From positions 1 to 64,000 of the forward strand of contig JBNKHG010000030.1 of the NCBI GenBank assembly GCA_050290225.1: a stretch of DNA of 64,000 bases, read 5' to 3'. This DNA is from JBNKHG01 sp050290225 (GTDB lineage: Bacteria; Pseudomonadota; Gammaproteobacteria; Pseudomonadales; Cellvibrionaceae). This document shows, in pieces, positions 1-7,441 of the stretch. Position 1 is the stretch's first letter. Each line of letters starts with the position of its first letter. A program made the translations under genes and the position numbers. The notes beneath the pieces were generated by a model. That model did no database searches and was not told the origin of the DNA. It was given only the letters and a program-made list of their open reading frames with translations.

Positions 1-216
1 TAGGCTTCGATCCGGCCTGAGTGACTGAGGTGCCTTCAGAAGCACGCCGTCTACCCCTCCCCGGACCCAAAGCACTCGTTGCACTCGCGGGGCCGGCCCG
101 GGGCTCGGGCGCGACGTCCTTGTCGCGCACGGTTTCTGAAGACTCCCCAGCCACTCTGGCCTCACATCGCCGTTGATTCCAGAGTTAATGCGTCAATATC
201 ACCTTGAAGGAGTACT

Positions 217-236
217 AGGGGTATGTGGTAACCCCT
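217..236. promoter_or_regulatory. Inverted repeat upstream of arsR, candidate ArsR operator
   Basis: AGGGGT at 217-222 is repeated in reverse complement at 231-236 with an 8-base spacer. It lies about 85 bases upstream of the arsR start codon, where an autoregulatory ArsR operator is expected. The assignment rests on position and symmetry only. Confidence 0.35.
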
Positions 237-252
237 GGTGCCAGAGACGATC

Positions 253-316
253 GTAAAAGGCTAGGTAAAAGGCTAGAAAAAATGGCTAGCGAAAAAGGTG
301 AGCAAAAAAGGTGAGC
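253..316 (+). repeat. Two short tandem duplications in the arsR leader
   Basis: A 12-base unit (GTAAAAGGCTAG) is perfectly repeated at 253-264 and 265-276, with a degenerate third copy up to about 290. A second 12-base unit (AAAAAGGTGAGC) occurs at 292-303 and 305-316. The second pair duplicates a Shine-Dalgarno-like AAGGTGAG just before the GTG start codon at 321, so slippage here could alter arsR translation. Confidence 0.7.
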
Positions 317-320
317 AAAA

Positions 321-716
321 GTGAACGAACCCGCTACTGCTGAAAGCCAAGTCACTGAAGGACAGGACCCCGGTATCCTGGGGATACAGGAAATTGCCGA
401 GTTCTTCAAATGCCTGTCAGAGCCGGTGCGCCTGCGCATACTGCATTTGCTCCTGGTCCGGGGGGAACTCTGTGTGTGTGACCTGGTGCGGGGGCTGGAT
501 CTGTCCCAGAGTGTGGTCTCACGCCACCTGGCCTATATGCGCAACAATGGCCTTCTCAGTACCCGTCGCGAAGGAGTGTGGATCTACTACCAACTGAGTG
601 CGGGTTTGGCGCCTATGACGGATAAAGTCCTGCAGGCGTTCAAGCAGGCCGTATCGGGCTCTGTGGAACTGGGAAAGGACTTGACTGCCGTCGGTTGTGG
701 CAGTCGCTGCAAGTAG
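321..716 (+). CDS. arsR: ArsR-type arsenical-responsive transcriptional repressor
   Basis: This is a 131-residue winged-helix repressor of the ArsR/SmtB family. Residues 49-55 read ELCVCDL, the classic metalloid site in the recognition-helix region, with Cys51 and Cys53 as likely As(III)/Sb(III) ligands. Further cysteines occur at 31, 126 and 130 and could supply a third ligand. The helix-turn-helix spans about 60-82 (LSQSVVSRHL...). The start is GTG at 321, with AAGGTGAG six bases upstream. It heads a same-strand cluster with the GAPDH paralogue and arsJ, so it probably represses that operon and is released by trivalent arsenic formed from arsenate. No arsB, acr3 or arsC is present in the window. 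Family assignment is strong; the exact inducer is inferred. Confidence 0.93.
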   Translation: MNEPATAESQVTEGQDPGILGIQEIAEFFKCLSEPVRLRILHLLLVRGELCVCDLVRGLDLSQSVVSRHLAYMRNNGLLSTRREGVWIYYQLSAGLAPMTDKVLQAFKQAVSGSVELGKDLTAVGCGSRCK

Positions 717-801
717 GTGCCTGGCCTGGATCGCTGTCAGGAACACACAGATCCCGGTGCGTCATCAAATTGAAGTCTCTACGCGCCAAATTATATCTGT
801 C

Positions 802-811
802 TATACGTATA
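802..811. promoter_or_regulatory. 10-bp AT-rich palindrome between arsR and gap
   Basis: TATACGTATA is a perfect palindrome 14 bases before the GAPDH start codon and is followed by ATAAGG. It could be a -10 region or a second operator that gives gap-arsJ its own promoter. The evidence is symmetry and position only. Confidence 0.3.
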
Positions 812-824
812 TAAGGTTTTAACA

Positions 825-1838
825 ATGACAACTCGAATTGGTATCAATGGTTTCGGTCGCATGGGCCGTCTTGCCGTGCGAGCGGCCTGGGACTGGCCGG
901 GATTGGATATTGTCCATGTCAACGAAGTGGCAGGGGACGCCGAAACTGCGGCGCACCTGTTGAATTTCGATTCTGTTCACGGACGCTGGGATAGTGAGGC
1001 TGTTGCCGAAGGCGAGGCGCTGCGCATGGGCGACCGGGTTGTCAGTTATAGTCGCAACGGTGGAATCGCTGACACGCCCTGGGGAGAGCTGGGGGTGGAT
1101 ATTGTGGTGGAGTGTACCGGCAAATTCAAAACCCGGCAGGCGCTGCAAGCCTATTTCGATCTGGGTGTAAAAAAAGTGGTGGTTTCTGCGCCCATCAAGG
1201 ACGAGGTACTCAATGTTGTCGTGGGGGTCAATGACCGGCGCTACAATCCAGATACAGATCATATCGTTACCGCGGCCTCCTGTACGACCAACTGCCTGGC
1301 ACCGGTGGTCAAGGTGATTCACGAAAATCTGGGTATCCGCCACGGTGTGATTACCACTATTCACGATATCACCAATACCCAGAGCATCCTTGATCAGCCC
1401 CACAAGGATTTGCGTCGTGCCCGTGCCAGCTCCCTGTCACTGATTCCCACCACCACCGGTTCCGCGACCGCTATCACGGCGATTTTTCCGGAGTTGACAG
1501 GCAAGCTTAACGGCGTGGCTGTGCGGGTACCCCTCGCCAATGCCTCGCTCACCGACTGTGTGTTTGAAGTGAATCGCCCGACCACCGTGGACGAGGTCAA
1601 TGGTCTGCTGGAAAAAGCCGCATCGACGGAACTGCAAGGCGTTCTGGGTTATGAAGAGCGTCCGTTGGTGTCTGTGGATTACACCAACGATACCCGCTCC
1701 AGTATTGTTGATGCACCTTCCACCATGGTGGTCGATGGCACTCAGGTGAAAATTCTGGCCTGGTATGACAACGAGGTGGGCTATGTCCATCGGATGATGG
1801 AGTTGGTGCAAAAAGTCGCCGCTTCGCTGGAGCATTAA
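825..1838 (+). CDS. gap: Glyceraldehyde-3-phosphate dehydrogenase, arsenic-operon type
   Basis: This 337-residue protein has the NAD-binding motif GINGFGRMGR at 6-15 and the catalytic ASCTTNCLAP with Cys153, plus a catalytic His near 180. In arsR-gap-arsJ operons this enzyme is known to use arsenate in place of phosphate and form 1-arseno-3-phosphoglycerate, which ArsJ exports. The position directly between arsR and arsJ supports that role over central glycolysis. The motif after the catalytic His reads IHDITNTQ rather than the usual HSYTATQ, which fits a specialised paralogue. Its stop codon overlaps the arsJ ATG by one base (TAATG), indicating translational coupling. It could still serve as an ordinary Gap; the sequence alone does not exclude that. 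Confidence 0.9.
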   Translation: MTTRIGINGFGRMGRLAVRAAWDWPGLDIVHVNEVAGDAETAAHLLNFDSVHGRWDSEAVAEGEALRMGDRVVSYSRNGGIADTPWGELGVDIVVECTGKFKTRQALQAYFDLGVKKVVVSAPIKDEVLNVVVGVNDRRYNPDTDHIVTAASCTTNCLAPVVKVIHENLGIRHGVITTIHDITNTQSILDQPHKDLRRARASSLSLIPTTTGSATAITAIFPELTGKLNGVAVRVPLANASLTDCVFEVNRPTTVDEVNGLLEKAASTELQGVLGYEERPLVSVDYTNDTRSSIVDAPSTMVVDGTQVKILAWYDNEVGYVHRMMELVQKVAASLEH

Positions 1839-3067
1839 TGGTGAACGCGATCGGCATCAACCCCGCTATGGACTTGCGCCAATACCTGGTGGTCACCGGC
1901 AGCTACTGGGCGTTCACCATCACCGATGGGGCCCTGCGGATGCTGGTGGTGCTTTACTTCTATCAGTTGGGTTACAGCCCGCTGGAAGTCGCCACGCTGT
2001 TTTTACTGTATGAGTTTTTCGGCGTTGTCACCAATCTGGTGGGGGGGTGGTTAGGGGCACATTTGGGGCTTAACAAAACCATGCACCTGGGCATGGGATT
2101 GCAGATTGTGGCGTTGGCGATGCTGACCGTGGATGACAGCCTACTGTCGGTGGCCTATGTGATGGCCGCCCAGGCCCTGTCTGGAATTGCCAAGGATCTC
2201 AACAAGATGAGTGCCAAAAGCAGTGTCAAACTACTGCTGCCGGACAATGCCCAGGGCAACCTCTATAAATGGGTGACCCTGCTGACGGGGTCCAAAAATG
2301 CCCTTAAAGGCGCCGGATTTTTTATCGGCGCGGCACTCTTGGCTGTCATGGGGTTCCAGGGCGCCCTGGGTGTACTTGCCGCGGTGCTGGCGGCCGTGTT
2401 TGGTTTGAGCCTGGTATTGTTGCGCCGGGATCTGGGGCGCAGTTCCTTCAAACCGAAATTCCGCGATCTGTTCTCCAAAAGCGAGTCGGTAAATCATTTG
2501 TCGGCGGCGCGAATGTTTTTGTTCTGCGCCCGCGATGTTTGGTTTGTGGTGGCCTTGCCGGTCTACCTGCAGAGTGTGCTGCACTGGTCCCATACCGAAG
2601 TGGGCGCGTTCCTCGCGGTATGGGTAATTGGGTACGGCATCGTACAATCCCTCGCACCCTCTATTACCGGCATCAAATCCGGACGGGTGCCGGACGGAGT
2701 GACGACTTTCAACCTGGCACTTTTACTGGCCATTCTGCCATTACTGATGGTGGGGTGCCTGCTGGTGAAGCTCAGTCCCGATTGGGTGATTGTCATTGGG
2801 TTGATGGCTTTCGGTGTCGTTTTTGCCATTAATTCGGCGGTGCATTCTTACCTGATTATCGCCTACGCCAAGGCCGATGGTGTTTCTCTGGATGTGGGTT
2901 TTTACTATATGGCCAATGCCGCCGGGCGGCTGTCGGGGACTGTTTTATCGGGATTGATCTACCAGTATTGGGGGATATCAGCCTGCCTGTTAATGTCGGC
3001 ACTGTTCCTGTTTTTAACCAGTGGATTATCTCTGCGTTTGCCGCGCCACACCACTCACCCGACCTGA
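1838..3067 (+). CDS. arsJ: Organoarsenical efflux MFS transporter ArsJ
   Basis: This 409-residue, very hydrophobic protein has about 12 membrane segments and matches the ArsJ family of major-facilitator permeases. Early landmarks are the MDLRQYLVVTGSYWAFTITD stretch and a conserved LNKMSAKSS segment near 125. ArsJ is known to export 1-arseno-3-phosphoglycerate, which then breaks down to arsenate outside the cell, so with GAPDH it forms an arsenate efflux route needing no arsenate reductase. The start at 1838 overlaps the gap stop codon; an internal ATG at 1868 is an alternative. A six-copy 20-bp repeat follows the stop directly. Confidence 0.9.
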   Translation: MVNAIGINPAMDLRQYLVVTGSYWAFTITDGALRMLVVLYFYQLGYSPLEVATLFLLYEFFGVVTNLVGGWLGAHLGLNKTMHLGMGLQIVALAMLTVDDSLLSVAYVMAAQALSGIAKDLNKMSAKSSVKLLLPDNAQGNLYKWVTLLTGSKNALKGAGFFIGAALLAVMGFQGALGVLAAVLAAVFGLSLVLLRRDLGRSSFKPKFRDLFSKSESVNHLSAARMFLFCARDVWFVVALPVYLQSVLHWSHTEVGAFLAVWVIGYGIVQSLAPSITGIKSGRVPDGVTTFNLALLLAILPLLMVGCLLVKLSPDWVIVIGLMAFGVVFAINSAVHSYLIIAYAKADGVSLDVGFYYMANAAGRLSGTVLSGLIYQYWGISACLLMSALFLFLTSGLSLRLPRHTTHPT

Positions 3068-3070
3068 GCC

Positions 3071-3190
3071 GGGCAGTGATACCTGTCTATCAGCGGTGAT
3101 GCCTGTCTATCAGTGGTGATGCCTGTCTATCAGCGGTGATGCCTCTTTATCGGCGGTGATGCCTCTTTATCGGCGGTGAAGCCTCTTTAT
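3071..3190. repeat. Six-copy 20-bp tandem repeat
   Basis: Six head-to-tail copies of a 20-base unit (consensus CAGCGGTGATGCCTGTCTAT) begin at 3071, 3091, 3111, 3131, 3151 and 3171. The copies differ at a few positions: the first three carry CCTGTCTAT and the last three CCTCTTTAT. The array occupies the gap between the convergent arsJ and 3204-3494 genes. There are no unique spacers, so it is not CRISPR. It is a minisatellite likely to vary in copy number between strains. No T-rich hairpin suggests a terminator. Confidence 0.9.
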
Positions 3191-3203
3191 CGAAAGAAAG
3201 CGG

Positions 3204-3494
3204 CTAATGAAAAAGCGAGTTCTGGATCTTTTGGGCAATGGGGTCCGGGCAATTTCTTAAAATATCTTCTTTGAAATCCCCCTTCAGCATATCGATGCGG
3301 CTGAATTCCTTTTGGTCATCCACTTCGAAAAAGACTTCACAGTTTTCCGGAGGATATACTTCCAGATTGGGTATGTTGGAAATGGGAGCATCGCTGTGGC
3401 ACAAGTCTTTGAAGCGCAGATACACTTCCTCATAAGACTCGCCTTCCAGAGTCAGTTCACATTCAGTGGCAAAGCGAAAGGTCATTGATGGCAT
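3204..3494 (-). CDS. Conserved-looking small acidic protein of unknown function
   Basis: This 96-residue soluble protein has no signal peptide or membrane segment, is rich in Glu/Asp, and ends QKIQNSLFH. I do not recognise a family. The start codon ATG at 3494 is preceded by GGGAGA at good spacing, which supports real translation. It is convergent with arsJ and lies upstream of ppx on the same strand, separated by a 140-base gap. Two cysteines (in LCHSD and RNCPD) and an alternating hydrophobic pattern in the first 20 residues suggest a small alpha/beta fold. No function is proposed. Confidence 0.7.
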   Translation of the reverse strand: MPSMTFRFATECELTLEGESYEEVYLRFKDLCHSDAPISNIPNLEVYPPENCEVFFEVDDQKEFSRIDMLKGDFKEDILRNCPDPIAQKIQNSLFH

Positions 3495-3635
3495 GATCGT
3501 GTCTCCCTTTGTTTGGCAATGTAAGTATAGGCGCCAGCGCGGTGGGCGTTACTGATCAACCTCGTCTAAGGGTAGACCCGTTTATAACTGGATACTTTGT
3601 ATTTGGCGCTTTCGCGGATTAAAAACAAACAGTAC

Positions 3636-5120
3636 TTATCTGTAGTGGAAATCCACCTCGATAGCTGCCAACCAATTGGCCTCAGCCGCCAGGTTTACCC
3701 GGGTCAATGGGTGTTCATCCAGCCAGCCGTCTATAAATGTCAGTTTGGCCCGGTCATTTTTCCAGGTAATCCGGGGAAGCTGCTCCACATCCTCTCGTCT
3801 GCGATTCAATATGGCTGCCAGTCGCAGACAAAACACCATGGGCAGGCAACTCTCCATCACCCGCTCGCCGAGTGCTTGGAGTAAATCCGGTTTCAGGCTG
3901 CGCCTGTGGCTGCGTACCAGAGTGGACATCAGTTGTTGCTCAAAGCGACTGAACCCCGCCATATCCGCATTGTTGAGAATATACTGACCGTGCTTGTGGT
4001 AATTGCTGTGAGACAGCGAAAGGCCGATTTCATGCAACTTGGCTGACCAGCCGAGAATGCTGTCGGCCTGGGTATGGGATAACGGCTTGACGTCCAATTG
4101 ATGAAAGAGCTTCAGTGCCGTGTCCTGCACGCGCTCTGCCTGTTTGCTATCGATTTGGTAACGCTGGCTCAGGTTTTCAACCGTGGTGTCCCGGATGTCC
4201 TGTTTGGCCAGGCGACCGATGGTGTCATAAATCAACCCCTCTTTGAGGGTGGCGTCAGCGACATGCAGTTCCTCAATACCCAGTTGGTCAAAAATACCGC
4301 GTAAGATAGCCAACCCCGCTGGTAGCACATCGCGCCTCAGCTTGGGTACGTCGAGGTTAACGATCTTGCCTTCGGCCAGTGTTTCGCTGATCAGTTTCTC
4401 CAAGCCTTCGCGAGTGATTATGCCGGCCGGGCTATTGTCGGGCATGAGTTCGGCGATGACGCGCATGGTGCCGGATGCGCCGATGGCCATATCCCAACCG
4501 CGTTGGCAGTATTCCCGGCGGATACCCTCCAGCTCCTCGCAAGTGGCCAGGTAGGTATTGTTGATAGCCTCCAGGGAGACGTTAACGGTTCCGGCTTGGT
4601 TAAAAAAGCGCTCGGCATAGGTCACACAGCCAATGCTCAAACTCTCCAGCAACTGTGGTTGGTGATTGAGGCCAATGACGAATTCCGTACTGCCGCCGCC
4701 GATATCAATCACCAGTCGGCGGCGTTTATCGCGAGTAATCGCATGGGAAACACCCCGGTATACCAGGCGAGCTTCCTCGTAACCCGAAATAATCGAGATG
4801 GGTTGACCCAGGGCGTCCTCTGCCTGACTGAGAAAGCTCTTTGCGTTTTGGGCCGCTCGCAGGGCTTTGGTGCCAACCGCGCGTATATGGTTGGCGGGAA
4901 TGTTTTTAATGCGTTCGGCAAAACACGCCAGGCAGTGCAGGGCGCGGTCCTGGGCATCCTGGGACAGCGTGCCTTCATGCTGCAATCCCCTGGCAATTTG
5001 CACCATATCCTTGACTCGGTCGACAATTTCGATTTCGCCGTTATTGTCCCTGGCGATCAGCATATGGAAACTGTTGGAACCCAAGTCAATAGCGGCAAAG
5101 TAGGGTGCGTCTGTCGTCAT
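3636..5120 (-). CDS. ppx: Exopolyphosphatase, Ppx/GppA family
   Basis: This 494-residue member of the ASKHA superfamily has phosphate-1 motif IDLGSNSFHMLIA at residues 11-23 and phosphate-2 motif VIDIGGGSTEFVIG near 140. The C-terminal part from about 310 is an HD-like helical domain. Ppx removes terminal phosphates from polyphosphate and in some members hydrolyses (p)ppGpp. At 494 residues the full-length two-domain form fits E. coli Ppx (513) and GppA (494), so the choice between polyphosphatase and pppGpp phosphatase is not firm. No polyphosphate kinase gene is adjacent. The gene is monocistronic as far as can be seen. Confidence 0.9.
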   Translation of the reverse strand: MTTDAPYFAAIDLGSNSFHMLIARDNNGEIEIVDRVKDMVQIARGLQHEGTLSQDAQDRALHCLACFAERIKNIPANHIRAVGTKALRAAQNAKSFLSQAEDALGQPISIISGYEEARLVYRGVSHAITRDKRRRLVIDIGGGSTEFVIGLNHQPQLLESLSIGCVTYAERFFNQAGTVNVSLEAINNTYLATCEELEGIRREYCQRGWDMAIGASGTMRVIAELMPDNSPAGIITREGLEKLISETLAEGKIVNLDVPKLRRDVLPAGLAILRGIFDQLGIEELHVADATLKEGLIYDTIGRLAKQDIRDTTVENLSQRYQIDSKQAERVQDTALKLFHQLDVKPLSHTQADSILGWSAKLHEIGLSLSHSNYHKHGQYILNNADMAGFSRFEQQLMSTLVRSHRRSLKPDLLQALGERVMESCLPMVFCLRLAAILNRRREDVEQLPRITWKNDRAKLTFIDGWLDEHPLTRVNLAAEANWLAAIEVDFHYR

Positions 5121-5252
5121 TCGCTAATCCTATATCGCTAGCCCATTCCAGGCGGGCAGGTGTCGTGAAAGGAAATTGCGGGAGAGGGCATTGTAGCAGT
5201 GGAAATTGCTTGGTGGTAACGGTAAACCCTGGTGCAAGCCATTGTTTTACCT

Positions 5253-6257
5253 CTAATTTCCGGCCGCCCCCGGGGCGGGTAAAGTGGTGCTTACCCCGGA
5301 TTCGGTAATGTAGCCGCTGATCAGTTCCGCCGGGGTGACATCGAAATAGATATTGTGTGGCGTTATCAGGGGGCTGACGGGAGGGGCGATTTCAGTGGCG
5401 GATTTGGATTCCAGCTCAACCGATTCGGGCAGCAGTGGCGAGTATTTAAGCCGTTCGCAGCAAGTATAGAAAGGAATATTGTGATCGCGGGCCGCGAGGG
5501 CGAGCAGGTAGGTACCGCTCTTATTCACCAGACTGCCATCGGCCAGCAGGGTATCGGCGCCCACCAGTACCAAGTTTGCCTGGCCGATAAACAGGCCCAT
5601 TTGAGCATCGGTTATGTAGTGACTGGAAATACCAAGATCCGCCAACGCCCGGGCCAGGCGGTGGCCTTCCCGGCCCGGGCGCGATTCGGTGACGATGGCC
5701 TTCACTTTTTTGTGACTGAGCAATTCAAAGCATCGAAATACCGAGGAGCTGCTGCTGTGGGTCATTATAGTGGCGCCTTCACCGATCAGCTTGAGCGCGT
5801 AACTGGCGATTTGGGAGAGTGCCTGCAAGGATTGCTCGCTCAGTTGTCGCGAGATTTGCCGGGCGGAGACCTCCACGGCTTTCGGGGAAGATGGGGTCGC
5901 CCGTGAAAACTGCACTATCCACTGTTGGACCAGGTTTTGGATGGGCGCCATACTGGGACGCTGTTGTTGCAGATCCCGGGCCATTTGCAGTAGTGCCGCG
6001 GACATCTCCTCGACCGGGGGGGTGCCATCAGAAGACAAACCGCAGAGCTCACTTGCATAGGCCTGTATGCCGTCCAGCGCCTGCCTTGCCAGCTCACTGG
6101 CGCCCGCAGTGTGATTGTCCCGTATCGCTTCTATGAGGCGTGTTCGGTAAGCTAGGGTTTTTGGCGGTAGAATCAAAAGTGTCAGGGTCCATGGCTCGGG
6201 CTTTGTTCTAATTGTACTGTAAATGCCGACGACGCAAATCCTGTTGAGTGGAAACAT
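5253..6257 (-). CDS. eIF-2B alpha/beta/delta-like protein (ribose-bisphosphate isomerase / MtnA-related fold)
   Basis: The C-terminal two thirds carry the eIF-2B/MtnA/R15P-isomerase fold: IMTHSSSSSVFRCFE, TESRPGREGHRLA, LVLVGADTLLADGSLVNKSGTYLLALAA and a final DVTPAELI segment. In bacteria and archaea such proteins are sugar-phosphate isomerases rather than translation factors; the substrate here cannot be read from sequence. The start is uncertain. The open frame runs to 6401, but that part overlaps msrA. ATG at 6257 is used here, while TTG at 6176 lies closer to where family similarity starts; neither has a clear ribosome site. It diverges from msrA. Confidence 0.75.
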   Translation of the reverse strand: MFPLNRICVVGIYSTIRTKPEPWTLTLLILPPKTLAYRTRLIEAIRDNHTAGASELARQALDGIQAYASELCGLSSDGTPPVEEMSAALLQMARDLQQQRPSMAPIQNLVQQWIVQFSRATPSSPKAVEVSARQISRQLSEQSLQALSQIASYALKLIGEGATIMTHSSSSSVFRCFELLSHKKVKAIVTESRPGREGHRLARALADLGISSHYITDAQMGLFIGQANLVLVGADTLLADGSLVNKSGTYLLALAARDHNIPFYTCCERLKYSPLLPESVELESKSATEIAPPVSPLITPHNIYFDVTPAELISGYITESGVSTTLPAPGAAGN

Positions 6258-6261
6258 AGCT

Positions 6262-6894
6262 ATGATGATCGATAAGACACAGATGCCTTCAGAGGACCAG
6301 GCTCTCCCGGGACGCGCGACGCCCATGCCTATAGGCGAGGCGCATTTCGTTAATGGCCATCCGCTTCGCCCACCTTTTCCCGAGGGTATAGCGCAGGCCA
6401 TGTTCGGTTTGGGCTGCTTCTGGGGGGCGGAGCGTCGCTTCTGGCAACAACCGGGTGTTTATAGCACTGCCGTCGGTTACGCCGCGGGCTTTACCCCCAA
6501 TCCCACATACGAAGAGGTGTGCACAGGTTTGACCGGCCACAACGAGGTGGTGCTGGTGGCCTATGACCCGAAGGAGATCGATTACCGGGGGCTTTTGCAG
6601 GTATTTTGGGAAGCACATGATCCCACCCAGGGAATGCGGCAGGGCAATGATCGCGGTACCCAATATCGATCGGGAATCTACACATTTAGCGAGGAGCAAC
6701 GTCAAGCGGCGGAGCATACTCGGGCACTTTATCAGGCCGGCCTGGATGCCTCGGGGAGAGGCCGCATAACCACGGAAATCCTGGATGCCCCAACTTTTTA
6801 TTACGCTGAAGATTACCACCAGCAATACCTGGCTAAGAATCCCAATGGTTATTGTGGATTGGGAGGAACGGGGGTCTGTTTGCCGCCCGGTTAA
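6262..6894 (+). CDS. msrA: Peptide-methionine (S)-S-oxide reductase MsrA
   Basis: This cytosolic repair enzyme reduces methionine-S-sulfoxide. The active-site motif GLGCFWGAERRFW gives the catalytic Cys. GNDRGTQYRS and the YYAEDYHQQYL segment are also family hallmarks, and the C-terminal GYCGLGGTGVCLPP carries the two recycling cysteines of the long MsrA class. ATG at 6262 gives a 210-residue protein whose N-terminus aligns with E. coli MsrA (LPGR-TPMP about 14 residues in); an upstream in-frame ATG at 6223 is less likely. The gene converges on the CULT-domain gene, overlapping its 3' end by four bases. Confidence 0.95.
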   Translation: MMIDKTQMPSEDQALPGRATPMPIGEAHFVNGHPLRPPFPEGIAQAMFGLGCFWGAERRFWQQPGVYSTAVGYAAGFTPNPTYEEVCTGLTGHNEVVLVAYDPKEIDYRGLLQVFWEAHDPTQGMRQGNDRGTQYRSGIYTFSEEQRQAAEHTRALYQAGLDASGRGRITTEILDAPTFYYAEDYHQQYLAKNPNGYCGLGGTGVCLPPG

Positions 6895-7436
6895 TCAGCA
6901 TCCTGATCAGGGGTATCCGCTCTCAGGCGATTTTTAATTAGGCCAAAAAAATTGGGTATACGACCGTTGTAATGCCAACCCAAATGGCTTTGGCACTGGG
7001 AGCAGTAGGCGAGCTGCCAATGGTATCCACCAAACCAGCAGTACTCCGCTGTCGATGGCCCCAGTCGCATACAACCGGGGGCGGTGAGATAACACTGGAT
7101 ATGAAAATAGATCCCGGCGGGATTTAGGCACCGGTGCTCGCTGTCTCCGTTGATATCACAGAGAGAGCGAGTGTGGGTTACGGGGTTTCCGCAATGGGCG
7201 CAGAGAATTCGGCGGGGTTTGAGCGGTGTCGGCTTATCGAGTGACTCCGTTTCCTCTTCAGGCGTGGCTGGGTGGGACTGCCCGGGTGCCTTTCTATTGG
7301 ATTTCTTGGTTTTCTTAAAGGCTTCCGGCTCGAATGTCCTGAGTTTGAAAGCTCTGAATTGGGAAGCTCCGAGTTTGAAAGCCCCGGGGCGTGTTGCAGG
7401 GGAAGTCAGGTAAATTGTCGAGGTTGAAGGGGACAT
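6891..7436 (-). CDS. CULT-domain (cereblon-like) protein
   Basis: From ATG at 7436 this is a 181-residue protein. Residues 1-70 are low-complexity and probably disordered, with AFK-containing repeats. Residues 76-172 match the CULT domain, the thalidomide-binding fold of human cereblon. Zinc ligands are the pairs Cys79/Cys82 and Cys145/Cys148. The aromatic cage residues are Trp134, Trp140 and Trp154, with exactly the 6- and 14-residue spacing of human Trp380, Trp386 and Trp400; the local context PSTAEYCWFGGYHW closely follows the human one. Human His378 and Phe402 correspond to Tyr132 and Tyr156. The open frame reaches 7490, but ATG 7436 begins five bases after the stop of the sulfurtransferase gene, suggesting coupling. 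Natural ligand and role in bacteria are unknown; no signal peptide is seen. Confidence 0.85.
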   Translation of the reverse strand: MSPSTSTIYLTSPATRPGAFKLGASQFRAFKLRTFEPEAFKKTKKSNRKAPGQSHPATPEEETESLDKPTPLKPRRILCAHCGNPVTHTRSLCDINGDSEHRCLNPAGIYFHIQCYLTAPGCMRLGPSTAEYCWFGGYHWQLAYCSQCQSHLGWHYNGRIPNFFGLIKNRLRADTPDQDAD

Positions 7437-7441
7437 CTCGT

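Larger units (their letters stand above)
1..320. other. Gene-free, GC-rich region with inverted repeats, upstream of arsR
   Basis: No convincing reading frame lies here. The first 150 bases are GC-rich and contain nested complementarity: an 8-base arm at 34-41 pairs with 134-141, and a 7-bp hairpin lies at 109-115/122-128 with a 6-base loop. A palindromic GC block sits near 90-99. Such nesting could mark a small structured RNA or the tail of a feature extending to the left. I do not recognise it as 6S, 4.5S, tmRNA or RNase P RNA. From 181 on, the sequence becomes AT- and purine-rich and serves as the arsR leader. Confidence 0.4.

Noticed and set aside
825..1838. Assignment as the housekeeping glycolytic GAPDH
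   Set aside because: Its position between arsR and arsJ with overlapping codons fits the arsenic-operon paralogue better.
3071..3190. Possible CRISPR array
   Set aside because: The units are directly adjacent with no unique spacers and no cas genes occur nearby.
6258..6401. N-terminal extension of the eIF-2B-like gene
   Set aside because: It overlaps the msrA coding start on the other strand and shows no family similarity.
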